Shown here: positions 19,376 to 27,936 of the stretch, one piece after another
Layout of the letters: each line of letters starts with the position of its first letter
Position numbering within the stretch: the first letter of the stretch is position 1
Notes under the pieces: model-generated
Database searches by the model: none
The model's input: only the letters and a program-made list of their open reading frames with translations
What the model was told of the DNA's origin: nothing
Translations under genes and position numbers: made by a program
DNA from: Belliella kenyensis
Lineage (GTDB): Bacteria; Bacteroidota; Bacteroidia; Cytophagales; Cyclobacteriaceae
Reading direction: 5' to 3'
Assembly (NCBI RefSeq): GCF_022549675.1
Contig: NZ_JAKZGR010000012.1
Location: forward strand, 1-64,000
Length of the DNA stretch: 64,000 nucleotides

Positions 19376-20267
19376 GATCGCTTGCTTTGACTTGTTTGAT
19401 AAATATCTCTTCCATAGATGGTCTTAAAAAGCCAAACGATCTGACCTCTCCAAATCTCATCACCTGACTCAAGATGTCATTGGAATGGTAGTCACTTTGA
19501 GAAATCCTAAGGGTAAGCAGATCAGATTTCTCGACGACTTGCCAGCTTATTGGAAAATCAAATGAGGAAGCTTGCAATTTTACTTCAAAAATTTTATCAT
19601 CAAACCTTTCTTTCACTTCCTCTATAGCTCCGTGTAGCAACAGTTTCGACTTGTTGATCAAGGCTACATGATCGCAGAGTTGCTCAACAGAATCCATTCT
19701 ATGGGTAGATAGCATAATGGTAACCCCACGCTCTTTAAGTTCTAAAATCTCATCTCTAATCAGCGCAGCATTCACTGGATCAAAACCTGAAAATGGCTCA
19801 TCGAGAATCAGTAATTTTGGCTCATGAATGACCGTAGCTATAAATTGTATTTTTTGAGCCATACCTTTTGAAAGCTCTTCTATTTTCTTGTCCCTCCATG
19901 CTCCTACAGATAGCTTTTCTAGCCAAAAATCCACCTTCAGCTGTGCATCTTTGTAGGGAACTCCCTTGATGCGGGCAAAATAAATGAGCTGGTCCTGAAC
20001 TGTCATTTTCTTATATAGCCCTCGTTCCTCTGGCAAGTATCCGATATTGAAAATATGAGATCTGTGCAAGCGTTCGTTCTGAAACTTAACTTCCCCCCTA
20101 TCTTGTTTTAATATCTGATTGATAATTCGAATAAGTGTTGTTTTCCCGGCACCATTGGGCCCAAGAATGCCTAAAATCATCCCTCGAGGAACTTCCAAAT
20201 TGATATCTTCTAGTGCTATATGCTCGCCAAAATACTTGTATAGCTGATGTATGGAGAGGATGCTCAA
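19368..20267 (-). CDS. ABC transporter ATP-binding protein (NatA-like)
   Basis: A 299-residue ATPase with Walker A GPNGAGKTT (36-44), signature LSKGMAQK (132-139), Walker B LLILDEP (152-158) and H-loop STH (187-189). The C-terminal 70 residues resemble the DUF4162 extension common in NatA-type exporters. It powers the permease encoded directly downstream with an 8-bp overlap, and follows the secreted unknown protein by 31 bp. The three genes probably form an operon. Confidence 0.93.
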   Translation of the reverse strand: MSILSIHQLYKYFGEHIALEDINLEVPRGMILGILGPNGAGKTTLIRIINQILKQDRGEVKFQNERLHRSHIFNIGYLPEERGLYKKMTVQDQLIYFARIKGVPYKDAQLKVDFWLEKLSVGAWRDKKIEELSKGMAQKIQFIATVIHEPKLLILDEPFSGFDPVNAALIRDEILELKERGVTIMLSTHRMDSVEQLCDHVALINKSKLLLHGAIEEVKERFDDKIFEVKLQASSFDFPISWQVVEKSDLLTLRISQSDYHSNDILSQVMRFGEVRSFGFLRPSMEEIFIKQVKASDHG

Positions 20268-20298
20268 TGTGATAGGTCTTTCTTTTCTTAAAAATCTA

Positions 20299-21186
20299 TT
20301 ATTTGACTACCAAAGAACCAACAGATATGTCTATAACCAAATCAACTAAATCTGGAGCATCCTTTTTGTATGCTTTGCTCACATATGTCTTATCCCCTAT
20401 GTCCTTTAGATAACTTGGCAAAGTAAGCCTACACATGGGGGTTGATTTGATTTTCAATCTATAAGGCTGATTTTGATCTGGCAAGGTAAGGTTTACTTTG
20501 CCAGCACCCACAATCGCTGAAACTTTGAGATCATGGATAACCCCTTCGGAAAAAGAAAGATTTAAGGTGCCATAGTTGATTTCGAACAGCATCAACTCCG
20601 CATTCGCATAATTGATATTGTAAGCATCGAGATTGCCCATGTTCAGAGAAACAAACATGGTATCCATAGTAACCGAATTAGCTACTTTTTTAGAGTAATC
20701 GAGTTTTATATCGGCACTTGCAGATTTGATCTTACAGTTTGAAATGGGAATATGGGAAAAATCTAGGTTTGCCTTACCGATTCCAAAATACAGATCTAAA
20801 TCATACAAGTAACTGGAGCTCAAACCAACATCCCATTGATGATCAAAATCTTCACTATCACTAGAAAAAAGTTTGTAGGATAAGCTTTTCCCAAAGGTCT
20901 CTGACTCGACATTTCGGTGATGCAAATGTGCAGTGAGAATATCATCCTTGATTTCATGTGAGAAAGAAGGAAGCACATTTACTTTTGATAGCTTTGATTT
21001 GATTTGGACCGGCTTATCGCTTTGCACTCTTTTCACATGCGTGATACCCTTGTACACATTATAATCCAAATGTACTATACTATAGCCACTACGTGCATCA
21101 ATACTGAAATCCTTGCTTATCTGTGCAAAAAGAGAGTTTTCTCCATTGGTAAGAAAGCAAAATAATAAACACAATCCTCTCAACAT
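20299..21186 (-). CDS. Secreted beta-rich protein of unknown function
   Basis: A 295-residue protein with a signal peptide (about residues 1-22, ending LFAQ). The remainder alternates short hydrophobic strands and turns, e.g. IGKANLDFSHI, IKSASADIKLDY, FVSLNMGNLDAY, INYGTLNLSF, VGAGKVNLTLP. This resembles the DUF4097-like right-handed beta-solenoid ('putative adhesin') pattern, but I do not recognise the family with certainty. It is the first gene of the operon with the NatA/NatB-like exporter, which suggests an envelope role. No catalytic motif is visible. Confidence 0.65.
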   Translation of the reverse strand: MLRGLCLLFCFLTNGENSLFAQISKDFSIDARSGYSIVHLDYNVYKGITHVKRVQSDKPVQIKSKLSKVNVLPSFSHEIKDDILTAHLHHRNVESETFGKSLSYKLFSSDSEDFDHQWDVGLSSSYLYDLDLYFGIGKANLDFSHIPISNCKIKSASADIKLDYSKKVANSVTMDTMFVSLNMGNLDAYNINYANAELMLFEINYGTLNLSFSEGVIHDLKVSAIVGAGKVNLTLPDQNQPYRLKIKSTPMCRLTLPSYLKDIGDKTYVSKAYKKDAPDLVDLVIDISVGSLVVK

Positions 21187-21232
21187 ACGGATAAATTACG
21201 GCAGAAGCATGAAAAGGTTTTTCAAACAAACA

Positions 21233-21260
21233 AAAAAGCTGGAAATATTTCCAGCTTTTT
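21233..21260 (-). terminator. Terminator downstream of dnaJ
   Basis: A perfect 28-nt palindrome (AAAAAGCTGGAAA / TTTCCAGCTTTTT around TA) lies 88 bp after the dnaJ stop. With A-runs on one side and T-runs on the other it could act on both strands. It separates grpE-dnaJ from the following operon. Confidence 0.8.
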
Positions 21261-21347
21261 AAAATTATTTTTGGCATACATTGTTCGATATATATCAAAC
21301 ACTTGGTAAAGCACGATTATTTGACTCAAAATTCTTAAATCTAGGTA

Positions 21348-22457
21348 TTAGAAAAACTCTTTCATCTTATCGAAAAAGCTTTTCTCAGAATTCCCTGGAT
21401 CAGGCTTGAAGTTTTCGGCATCTCTCAAGCCCTCCAAAATTTGCTTTTCCTCCTTGCTAAGTTGCTTCGGTGTCCAAACATTTACATGAATCAATTGATC
21501 TCCTTTTCCATAGCCATTTAGATCTTTGATTCCCTTGCCTTTCAGACGGAGCATTTTTCCGCTTTGTGTTCCCGGATCGATCTTTATTTTTACTTTTCCA
21601 TCGATGGTAGGCACCTCTACTTGAGCACCCAGTACTGCATCAATGAAACTCACATATAGATCATATACTACATTGTTACCATCTCTTTGAAGAATATCGT
21701 CTGCAATCTCTTCGATCACAATCAGCAAATCTCCAGGCACACCACCAGCAGTCTCATTTCCTTTGCCTGACATACTTAGCTGCATCCCATCTGCTACACC
21801 GCCAGGGATATTGATTGGGATTACCTCTTCTTTGATGACTAGACCTCTTGCATCAGCTTCGGCTGGCTTTTTATCTACGATTTGACCGTTCCCTCCACAA
21901 GCAGGACAAGTGCTCGCAGACACCATTTGACCCAGCATTGTATTGACTACTTTTTTGATCTGTCCTGTTCCCTGACAAGTAGAACAAGTGGTGAAAGTCA
22001 CACCTTCAGCTAGAACTTGACGCTTTACTTTGATCTTCTTCTCTACGCCGTTGGCCACTTCTTTCAAATTGAGCTTCAGCTTCACTCTGAGGTTAGTTCC
22101 TTTTTTGGTTCTTCTACCTCTAGCTCCTCCACCAAAGAATGACTCAAATCCACCTCCGCCACCGAAGATATCTCCAAACTGGGAAAATATATCATCCATA
22201 TTCATACCGCCACCGCCGTATCCTCCTCCACCGCCAAGACCTTGGTGACCAAATTGATCATAACGCTGACGTTTCTCCGCATTACTCAATACTTCGTACG
22301 CCTCAGCTGCCTCTTTGAATTTATCCTCTGCCTCTGGATTATCTGGATTTTTGTCTGGGTGATATTGTATGGCTAACTTTCTGTAAGCCTTTTTGATCTC
22401 TTCTTGGGTAGCGTTTTTAGCTACACCAAGGATTTCATAATAGTCTCTTTTTGCCAT
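21348..22457 (-). CDS. dnaJ: Molecular chaperone DnaJ
   Basis: A 369-residue Hsp40. It has a J domain (1-70) with HPD at 33-35, a Gly-rich linker (about 74-112), a cysteine-rich region and C-terminal substrate-binding domains ending in the usual dimerisation region. DnaJ delivers clients to DnaK and stimulates its ATPase. The zinc region shows only two CxxCxGxG motifs (CSTCQGTG and CPACGGNG, about 30 residues apart) instead of the usual four, enough for a single zinc site. I recall similar reduced versions from related Bacteroidota but cannot check this here. grpE lies 5 bp upstream; dnaK is not in the window. Confidence 0.95.
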   Translation of the reverse strand: MAKRDYYEILGVAKNATQEEIKKAYRKLAIQYHPDKNPDNPEAEDKFKEAAEAYEVLSNAEKRQRYDQFGHQGLGGGGGYGGGGMNMDDIFSQFGDIFGGGGGFESFFGGGARGRRTKKGTNLRVKLKLNLKEVANGVEKKIKVKRQVLAEGVTFTTCSTCQGTGQIKKVVNTMLGQMVSASTCPACGGNGQIVDKKPAEADARGLVIKEEVIPINIPGGVADGMQLSMSGKGNETAGGVPGDLLIVIEEIADDILQRDGNNVVYDLYVSFIDAVLGAQVEVPTIDGKVKIKIDPGTQSGKMLRLKGKGIKDLNGYGKGDQLIHVNVWTPKQLSKEEKQILEGLRDAENFKPDPGNSEKSFFDKMKEFF

Positions 22458-22462
22458 AATAC

Positions 22463-23047
22463 TTATGCTCCTATGACCACCTTGGCGTATCTTACGACCT
22501 TTTCACCAAGTGTGTATCCCTTTTCTACTACATCTATTACCTTGCCTTTCATCTCCTCATTTGGAGCAGGTATCTGTGTGATTGCCTCCTGAGTCTCAGC
22601 GTCAAATGGCTCACCGATCAACCCTTCCATAGGTTTCAATCCCTTAGACTCAAGCACCTTCTGAAATTTATTGAACACAAGCTGATTGCCTTCTCGAACT
22701 TTGCTCGCATCTTCTTCAGTTTCATTTGCTTTGAAGGCCCTCTCAAAATCATCCACAACTGGAATAATTGCCGACATCATCTCTTCGGAAGCAGTTTTGA
22801 TCAAGTCAAGCTTTTCTTTGGCCGTTCTTCTTCTGAAATTTTCGAATTCAGAATATAGGCGAAGATATTTATCTTTCAATTCTTGAACCTCAGCTGAAAG
22901 CTTCTCTACTTCGGTGGTATCCTTTTGATCTTCCTTCGTACTATTTGTCTCTTGCTGTCCCTCTTCACTATTTTTAAGTTCTTCTGTTTCAGAAGCAATA
23001 TTTTCCTTATCCATGATTTGATTTAATTTTTTTTCTGATGATTCCAT
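22463..23047 (-). CDS. grpE: Nucleotide exchange factor GrpE
   Basis: A 194-residue protein. An acidic, low-complexity N-terminus (about 1-50) precedes a long coiled coil ([23 protein letters not shown]) and the C-terminal beta-wing domain with [15 protein letters not shown] and [21 protein letters not shown]. GrpE releases ADP from DnaK. It is 5 bp upstream of dnaJ and cotranscribed with it. Length and motifs are normal for the family. Confidence 0.95.
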   Translation of the reverse strand: MESSEKKLNQIMDKENIASETEELKNSEEGQQETNSTKEDQKDTTEVEKLSAEVQELKDKYLRLYSEFENFRRRTAKEKLDLIKTASEEMMSAIIPVVDDFERAFKANETEEDASKVREGNQLVFNKFQKVLESKGLKPMEGLIGEPFDAETQEAITQIPAPNEEMKGKVIDVVEKGYTLGEKVVRYAKVVIGA

Positions 23048-23120
23048 GACAAAGATTCATTTGCAAGCTCTCAGGATCAATTTGCTTGCCACACACATAA
23101 AGCTGACAATCTGACACGAA

Positions 23121-24113
23121 TTAGTCATTGATTGCCATCCAAAGCATGTCTTTAAGCTTGTCTAGATTGAACTGACTGACAGATGATATAAATATAGAAG
23201 GAATCCCAGTCGGCACATCTTTCTTCATTTCTTCAATAAGTTGCTCATCAAGCATGTCCGCTTTCGTGATAGCCAGTAGCCTCTTTTTATCAAGAAGTTC
23301 AGGATTATATTTCCCCAATTCCCCCAAGAGAATTTGATATTGTTCTTGGATACTATCTGCATCGGCAGGGATCATAAAAAGCAAAATAGAATTCCTTTCA
23401 ATATGCCTTAAAAATCTAATCCCTAAACCTCTCCCTTCTGCAGCACCTTCTATGATCCCAGGGATATCAGCCATGACAAATGATTTATCATCTCTATAGG
23501 GAATTACCCCAAGGTTTGGCACCAATGTAGTAAAAGGGTAATCTCCTATTTCAGGCTTTGCAGCTGATATACTTGCGAGAAGTGTTGACTTTCCTGCATT
23601 GGGAAAACCGACTAACCCAACATCAGCAAGGAGCTTCAATTCTAAAACTATCCACTCATCAATTCCCTCTTCTCCAGGCTGTGCATAATGGGGAGCTTGA
23701 TTAGTGGCTGTCTTGAAATGATCATTGCCAAGACCTCCTCGACCACCTCTTGTGAGAATGACTTCCTGACCATCTTCAGTGATTTCAAACCTCACTTCCA
23801 TAGTCTCCGCATCCTTTGCTACTGTACCAAGAGGAACATCTAAGATTATATCATCGCCATCTTTTCCTTTTCTCCTGCCGCCTTCGCCGTTTCCACCTGC
23901 ATCCGCTATGACATGCTTTTTATATTTTAGATGTAACAATGTCCAATGCTGCGCATTTCCTCTCAAGATAATATGCCCCCCACGTCCTCCATCGCCTCCA
24001 TCTGGACCTCCTTTTGGCACATGCTTTTCTCTTCGGAAATGTACTGATCCAGAACCACCTGCTCCTGACCTAGAACAAAACTTAACATAATCAATGAAAT
24101 TAGAATCTGCCAC
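23121..24113 (-). CDS. obg: GTPase Obg
   Basis: A 330-residue Obg GTPase. The Gly-rich OBG fold (1-158: [21 protein letters not shown]) is followed by a G domain with G1 GFPNAGKST (169-177), switch region DYPFTTL, G3 DIPG (216-219) and TKAD. There is no C-terminal OCT extension. Obg acts in ribosome large-subunit assembly and stress signalling. It lies between adk and grpE on the same strand, after a terminator hairpin that follows adk. Confidence 0.96.
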   Translation of the reverse strand: MADSNFIDYVKFCSRSGAGGSGSVHFRREKHVPKGGPDGGDGGRGGHIILRGNAQHWTLLHLKYKKHVIADAGGNGEGGRRKGKDGDDIILDVPLGTVAKDAETMEVRFEITEDGQEVILTRGGRGGLGNDHFKTATNQAPHYAQPGEEGIDEWIVLELKLLADVGLVGFPNAGKSTLLASISAAKPEIGDYPFTTLVPNLGVIPYRDDKSFVMADIPGIIEGAAEGRGLGIRFLRHIERNSILLFMIPADADSIQEQYQILLGELGKYNPELLDKKRLLAITKADMLDEQLIEEMKKDVPTGIPSIFISSVSQFNLDKLKDMLWMAIND

Positions 24114-24130
24114 TATATCGTATTTTTTTA

Positions 24131-24161
24131 ATAAAAAAGGCTAAGCTTCAAAGCTTAGCCT
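24131..24161 (-). terminator. Terminator hairpin between adk and obg
   Basis: Read on the minus strand: stem AGGCTAAGCTT / AAGCTTAGCCT with a 2-nt loop, then T6. It is 77 bp after the adk stop and 25 bp before the obg ATG. A -7-like TACCTTTG lies immediately upstream (24172-24179), so the hairpin may sit inside an obg leader. Confidence 0.75.
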
Positions 24162-24171
24162 ATATCCGCTA

Positions 24172-24179
24172 CAAAGGTA
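24172..24179 (-). promoter_or_regulatory. Candidate obg -7 promoter element
   Basis: TACCTTTG on the minus strand matches TAnnTTTG, 58 bp before the obg start. No -33 TTG is seen at normal spacing, so it may be chance in AT-rich DNA. Confidence 0.25.
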
Positions 24180-24237
24180 GCAATTATTTTACTCTTGAGA
24201 TAAATTAATCACCTATGTCAGAGAGATCTTGTTTTTA

Positions 24238-24810
24238 TCAATATTGATCTATAACATTTGAAATATCTCCAAAGATATCCTCAATGGTGCCTACACCATG
24301 GATTTTCGTTAATTTACCTTGATTTTCATAATATGAAGCTACAGGCAGTGTTTCATCTAAGTACACTTTGATTCGTGTAGCTATTTTTCCCTCATCTTGA
24401 TCATCTACTCTTCCGGACGTCTTTCCCCTCTCTCTTATTCTCTCTTTGAGAATTTCTTCTGGTACATCTAGTGCTATCATGCCAGATATCTCCATACCCA
24501 ATGCACTTAGCATCTCATCCAAAGCTTCCGCTTGAGCAACAGTCCTTGGAAAACCATCAAATATAAACCCTTCACTGTTTGAAGTTTCTTTAATTTTCTC
24601 CTCTACCATGCCTATCACTACTTCATCCGGCACTAATTTGCCCTCATTCATATATTGCTTGGCAAGTTTGCCTAGAGATGTACCTTCTCCTAGGTGCTTT
24701 CTGAACAAGTCACCAGTGGAAAGATGGGTCAGGTTATATTTCTCTATTAGCTTCTCACTTTGGGTTCCTTTTCCTGCTCCCGGAGGGCCAAATAATACGA
24801 TGTTAAGCAT
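24238..24810 (-). CDS. adk: Adenylate kinase
   Basis: A 190-residue short-type adenylate kinase (AMP + ATP to 2 ADP). The P-loop GPPGAGKGTQ spans 8-17. The AMP-binding region has HLSTGDLFRKHL and GFIFDGFPRTVAQAEAL. The Arg-containing RERGKTSGRVDDQDE segment replaces the long zinc-type LID, as expected for a 190-residue form. Upstream, hpt ends 67 bp before its start, so adk may be read from the hpt transcript. Confidence 0.96.
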   Translation of the reverse strand: MLNIVLFGPPGAGKGTQSEKLIEKYNLTHLSTGDLFRKHLGEGTSLGKLAKQYMNEGKLVPDEVVIGMVEEKIKETSNSEGFIFDGFPRTVAQAEALDEMLSALGMEISGMIALDVPEEILKERIRERGKTSGRVDDQDEGKIATRIKVYLDETLPVASYYENQGKLTKIHGVGTIEDIFGDISNVIDQY

Positions 24811-24877
24811 AACGAATCCTTTTTGGTATTTCTTTAAATATGGTTATCTATTACCTATTATAGAATTAAGGTAATGT

Positions 24878-25405
24878 TTATTTTAATTGATATATCTCAG
24901 GTAGATTTCTTCCTAACCCATCATAATCGAGTCCATACCCTACTACGAATTTGTTTGGTATTTCAAAACCAACGAAATCCAACTTAATTGCATGTTTCAA
25001 AGCCTCAGGTTTGTAGAGTAAAGTCACTACCGACACGTCTGCCGGTTGCTTCTTTGATAGCAATTCTAATAAATATGACATACTAAGTCCAGTATCTACT
25101 ATATCTTCTACCACAATTACCTTCCTGTCTTTAATATCTACTCCTAAACCAATGAGGTCTTTAACTTCTCCCGTAGAGCTGGTCCCTGAGTAGGAAGACA
25201 TTTTCACAAATGAAACTTCTACAGGAATATCTATAGATTTGGACAAATCTGAAAGAAACATAAATGCCCCGTTCAAGACGCCCAGCAAGATTGGTTGATC
25301 ATCCTTGAATTTCTCTGAAATCTGTTTCCCAAGCACGTTTATCCTATCCAATAGCTCGGATTCCGTAATAAAGGGAACAAATTCTTTGTCTTTAATTTTG
25401 ATCAT
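24878..25405 (-). CDS. hpt: Hypoxanthine phosphoribosyltransferase
   Basis: A 175-residue purine-salvage enzyme (hypoxanthine/guanine + PRPP to IMP/GMP). The PRPP-binding signature VIVVEDIVDTG is at 96-106; VLNGAFMFLSDL and SFVKMSSYSG are the other family landmarks. The frame extends upstream to 25465, but that extension would run through a terminator hairpin and a -7-like element. MIKIKDKEF at 25405 is the natural start for this family. adk and obg follow on the same strand, an arrangement I associate with Bacteroidota. Confidence 0.94.
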   Translation of the reverse strand: MIKIKDKEFVPFITESELLDRINVLGKQISEKFKDDQPILLGVLNGAFMFLSDLSKSIDIPVEVSFVKMSSYSGTSSTGEVKDLIGLGVDIKDRKVIVVEDIVDTGLSMSYLLELLSKKQPADVSVVTLLYKPEALKHAIKLDFVGFEIPNKFVVGYGLDYDGLGRNLPEIYQLK

Positions 25406-25410
25406 ATTTA

Positions 25411-25444
25411 CATTAAATAAAAAAGCCCTCAACAAGAAGGGCTT
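25411..25444 (-). terminator. Hairpin with T-tract between peptidase and hpt
   Basis: On the minus strand: AAGCCCT (25438-25444) pairs with AGGGCTT (25423-25429) across an 8-nt loop, then T-rich sequence. It is 50 bp after the peptidase stop and ends 6 bp before the hpt ATG, immediately downstream of a TATATTTG -7-like element (25446-25453). Confidence 0.7.
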
Positions 25445-25445
25445 G

Positions 25446-25453
25446 CAAATATA
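25446..25453 (-). promoter_or_regulatory. Candidate hpt -7 promoter element
   Basis: TATATTTG on the minus strand matches TAnnTTTG, 40 bp before the hpt ATG and directly ahead of the hairpin. No -33 TTG at the normal distance. Confidence 0.3.
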
Positions 25454-25493
25454 AATAAATTGCAACTAATGTCAGCATAATATTATCAATACA

Positions 25494-26402
25494 TTAAAGA
25501 TGAGCCATTAAATACTGGTACATTTCTATCATACACTCTAAATCATGTAGAGCAACTTTCTCATTTGGGGAGTGTACATTATCCTCGGGTGCTCCTACGA
25601 AACACCAGTCAATAAGGTGTCTTGAAAATTGAATTTCCCTACCATCACTACCTCCTGCATCTTCTACTTCTAGCTGATAATCTATCCCACTCTTCTTTGC
25701 TAGCGCTATTACTTTATTTATAAAAGTACGACGCGGAATAAATTTATCCCTTATTGAAATTGCGACGCCTCCATTATGCACCACCCCTGATGTCACCCAT
25801 GTGATGTCAGAAATCAGAGCTTGCTTCACAGGCCCTTCTTTCATAATAAAATCCAAAAGGAACGGCATACTTCCTCCACCATGCTCTTCATAAGTGGTGA
25901 AAACAACCCAGCCATCCTCAAGAGTTTGACATATTTCTATGGCATTATAAAGACCAAGTCTATTATCGAGATAAGCACCTTGAATAAATTGATTATCTAT
26001 TCTAATATTTTGCTCAAATGACAGGTAAGTTCCTCTATCAATCGCTCTAGGAAAATCATGATATATATGATCATCATCCACTATAAGTTTGCATCTAACA
26101 GGCCCCAAACTATCATTACCGACGAGAAATGTACCATCAATAAGTTCTGGACCCCCTACGGTTATTAATTGATTTTCATATCTAGTCATAAAGCCAATGG
26201 TGTCCATATGTGCAAAAACAGCAGTTCTTGGATTACCAAACTTCAAAAGAATGCAATTATGAAAATTTTCACCAAAAAAAACATTTGGTGTAACCTTCCA
26301 GTTAGACTTACGTTCAGAGATGATATTAAGTATAAACTGAGACACGCTCAATTCATCACCGGAAACACTATTAATCGCTAAAATATCTTCTAGAAATTTC
26401 AT
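25494..26402 (-). CDS. M42-like metallopeptidase
   Basis: A 302-residue zinc peptidase of the M42/M20 clan. Metal ligands and catalytic residues visible are H65 and D67 (AHMDTIGF), D147 (AYLDNRLG), the E173-E174-H175 motif (YEEHGGG), D199 (LISDIT) and H277 (DNVHSPNEK). M42 enzymes are cytosolic aminopeptidases that trim peptides as large oligomers. There is no signal peptide. The gene is divergent from the OmpA-family gene (167 bp between them). The exact subfamily is less certain than the peptidase call. Confidence 0.88.
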   Translation of the reverse strand: MKFLEDILAINSVSGDELSVSQFILNIISERKSNWKVTPNVFFGENFHNCILLKFGNPRTAVFAHMDTIGFMTRYENQLITVGGPELIDGTFLVGNDSLGPVRCKLIVDDDHIYHDFPRAIDRGTYLSFEQNIRIDNQFIQGAYLDNRLGLYNAIEICQTLEDGWVVFTTYEEHGGGSMPFLLDFIMKEGPVKQALISDITWVTSGVVHNGGVAISIRDKFIPRRTFINKVIALAKKSGIDYQLEVEDAGGSDGREIQFSRHLIDWCFVGAPEDNVHSPNEKVALHDLECMIEMYQYLMAHL

Positions 26403-26493
26403 TTATGGCATTATTTGTGAAGAAACGTTAACGAATTTAAGTCTAATAATTCAAAAGAATTGCGATAATGTATAAAGATTTAAAAATTAAATA

Positions 26494-26521
26494 TACATTT
26501 GTGTAAAAGTTTATAAATTTG
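26494..26521 (+). promoter_or_regulatory. Candidate -7 elements upstream of OmpA-family gene
   Basis: Two exact TAnnTTTG matches, TACATTTG (26494-26501) and TAAATTTG (26514-26521), lie 68 and 48 bp before the ATG at 26570. Neither has a TTG at ideal -33 spacing. A strong promoter is expected for an abundant outer membrane protein. Confidence 0.35.
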
Positions 26522-26569
26522 CAATCAAATCAATTAAACACTCAAAATTTTGGAAAAAAATTTTTTATC

Positions 26570-27868
26570 ATGAAAAAATTACTACTATCTACATTAATGG
26601 CAAGTGCGCTCACCCTAGGTGCGAACGCACAGGATGACTTTAACAAGTGGTCAATTGAAGTAAACGGAGGTTTTAACAAACCAATGACTTCTATAGCTTC
26701 AGGTTACTGGACTCCTACTTTAAACATTGGACATGCTGACTTAGGTGTTAGATATATGTTCAATGAGAAATTCGGTACGAAACTAGATTTTGGTTTCGGT
26801 TCATTCAGTGAAGCTAGCAATTCACCAAGCGGTTCTTTCTCTACAAACTATTGGAGAGCTAACCTTCAAGGAGTTGCTAACTTGGGTAGAATCATGGGAT
26901 TTGAGTCTTTCACAAGGAGAGTCAACCTATTGGGTCACTTCGGTGCTGGTCTAGGTCAAGTTAATCCTCAAGAAAACTTGAATGCTGGATTCAATGACAA
27001 TGTTTACAACTTCATCGCAGGTTTCACTGGTCAAGTTAAATTATCAGAGAGAATTGCATTGAATGCTGACATTACAACTATTCTAAATGGTAGACAAACT
27101 ACTACTTTTGATGGATCAGCTAACATCACTCCAGCTACAATGCCTAATCCTTCCACTAACAATGGTTACTTTGGAGCCGGAGCACAGTGGTGGACTGGTA
27201 CATTAGGTCTTAGCTTCTACTTAGGTAGCAAATCTACTCACGCAGACTGGTATGTAGCTGCGGATAAGTATGCTACAAAAGAAGAATTGGCGAACCAAAT
27301 CGGTGAGATCAAAGACATGTTGAAAGACTCTGATGGTGACGGTGTACCTGATTACCTAGACAAAGAGCCTAACACTCCAGCTGGAGCTAGAGTTGATTCT
27401 CATGGTAGAACTTTGGATTCTGACGGTGATGGTATTCCTGATCACTTGGACAAATGTCCTTTCGCTCCAGGACCAGCATCTAATGACGGATGTCCTGTAG
27501 AGGAAGTTAAAGAAGTAGATTACTTCAAAAAAGCAATCAACGAAGGTTATGTTAACGTATACTTTGCATTTGACAGCGCTAAGCCACTTGGTTACTCTGC
27601 ATCATCTGTAAGCTATGTAGCAAACTTCTTGAAGAAAAACCCAAGCGTAAAACTTGAAGTTAAAGGTTATGCTGATGAGTTAGGTCCAGAAGACTACAAC
27701 TTGAAGCTATCTGAAAGAAGAGCTAAAGCTGTATATGATCAATTAGTAGCAGCTGGTATAGATGCTTCTAGAATCACTTACAAAGGTTACGGTGAAGACA
27801 CTAGCGTAGATAAAAAATCTGCTGATGCACGTCAGTTGGCTAGAAGAACAAGCTTCGAAGTAAAATAA
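26570..27868 (+). CDS. OmpA-family outer membrane protein with thrombospondin type 3 repeats
   Basis: From the ATG at 26570 it is a 432-residue protein with a signal peptide ending ANAQ (about 21). The N-terminal half is an eight-strand-type barrel. A calcium-binding linker carries two thrombospondin type 3 repeats (DSDGDGVPDYLDKEP and DSDGDGIPDHLDKCP). The C-terminal OmpA domain (about 330-432) has VYFAFDSAKP, VKGYADELGPEDYNLKLSERR and GYGEDT and binds peptidoglycan, tethering the outer membrane to the wall. The frame can be read from a TTG at 26519, but that adds 17 residues ahead of the signal peptide. A terminator follows. Confidence 0.95.
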   Translation: MKKLLLSTLMASALTLGANAQDDFNKWSIEVNGGFNKPMTSIASGYWTPTLNIGHADLGVRYMFNEKFGTKLDFGFGSFSEASNSPSGSFSTNYWRANLQGVANLGRIMGFESFTRRVNLLGHFGAGLGQVNPQENLNAGFNDNVYNFIAGFTGQVKLSERIALNADITTILNGRQTTTFDGSANITPATMPNPSTNNGYFGAGAQWWTGTLGLSFYLGSKSTHADWYVAADKYATKEELANQIGEIKDMLKDSDGDGVPDYLDKEPNTPAGARVDSHGRTLDSDGDGIPDHLDKCPFAPGPASNDGCPVEEVKEVDYFKKAINEGYVNVYFAFDSAKPLGYSASSVSYVANFLKKNPSVKLEVKGYADELGPEDYNLKLSERRAKAVYDQLVAAGIDASRITYKGYGEDTSVDKKSADARQLARRTSFEVK

Positions 27869-27888
27869 GATATAATAATTCAATCTAA

Positions 27889-27917
27889 AACCCGATCTTT
27901 ATGGTCGGGTTTTTTTT
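27889..27917 (+). terminator. Terminator after OmpA-family gene
   Basis: AACCCGA / TCGGGTT stem with a 9-nt loop, followed by a T-run of eight, 20 bp after the stop codon. Confidence 0.88.
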
Positions 27918-27936
27918 ATGCCTTATCTTTCACGTT

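Noticed and set aside
22030-22248. Proline-rich plus-strand frame opposite dnaJ
   Set aside because: The PPPPP runs are the reverse complement of the Gly-rich linker of DnaJ, so it is an artefact.
25406-25465. N-terminal extension of hpt
   Set aside because: It would translate through a terminator hairpin and a -7-like element, and it gives residues absent from the family.
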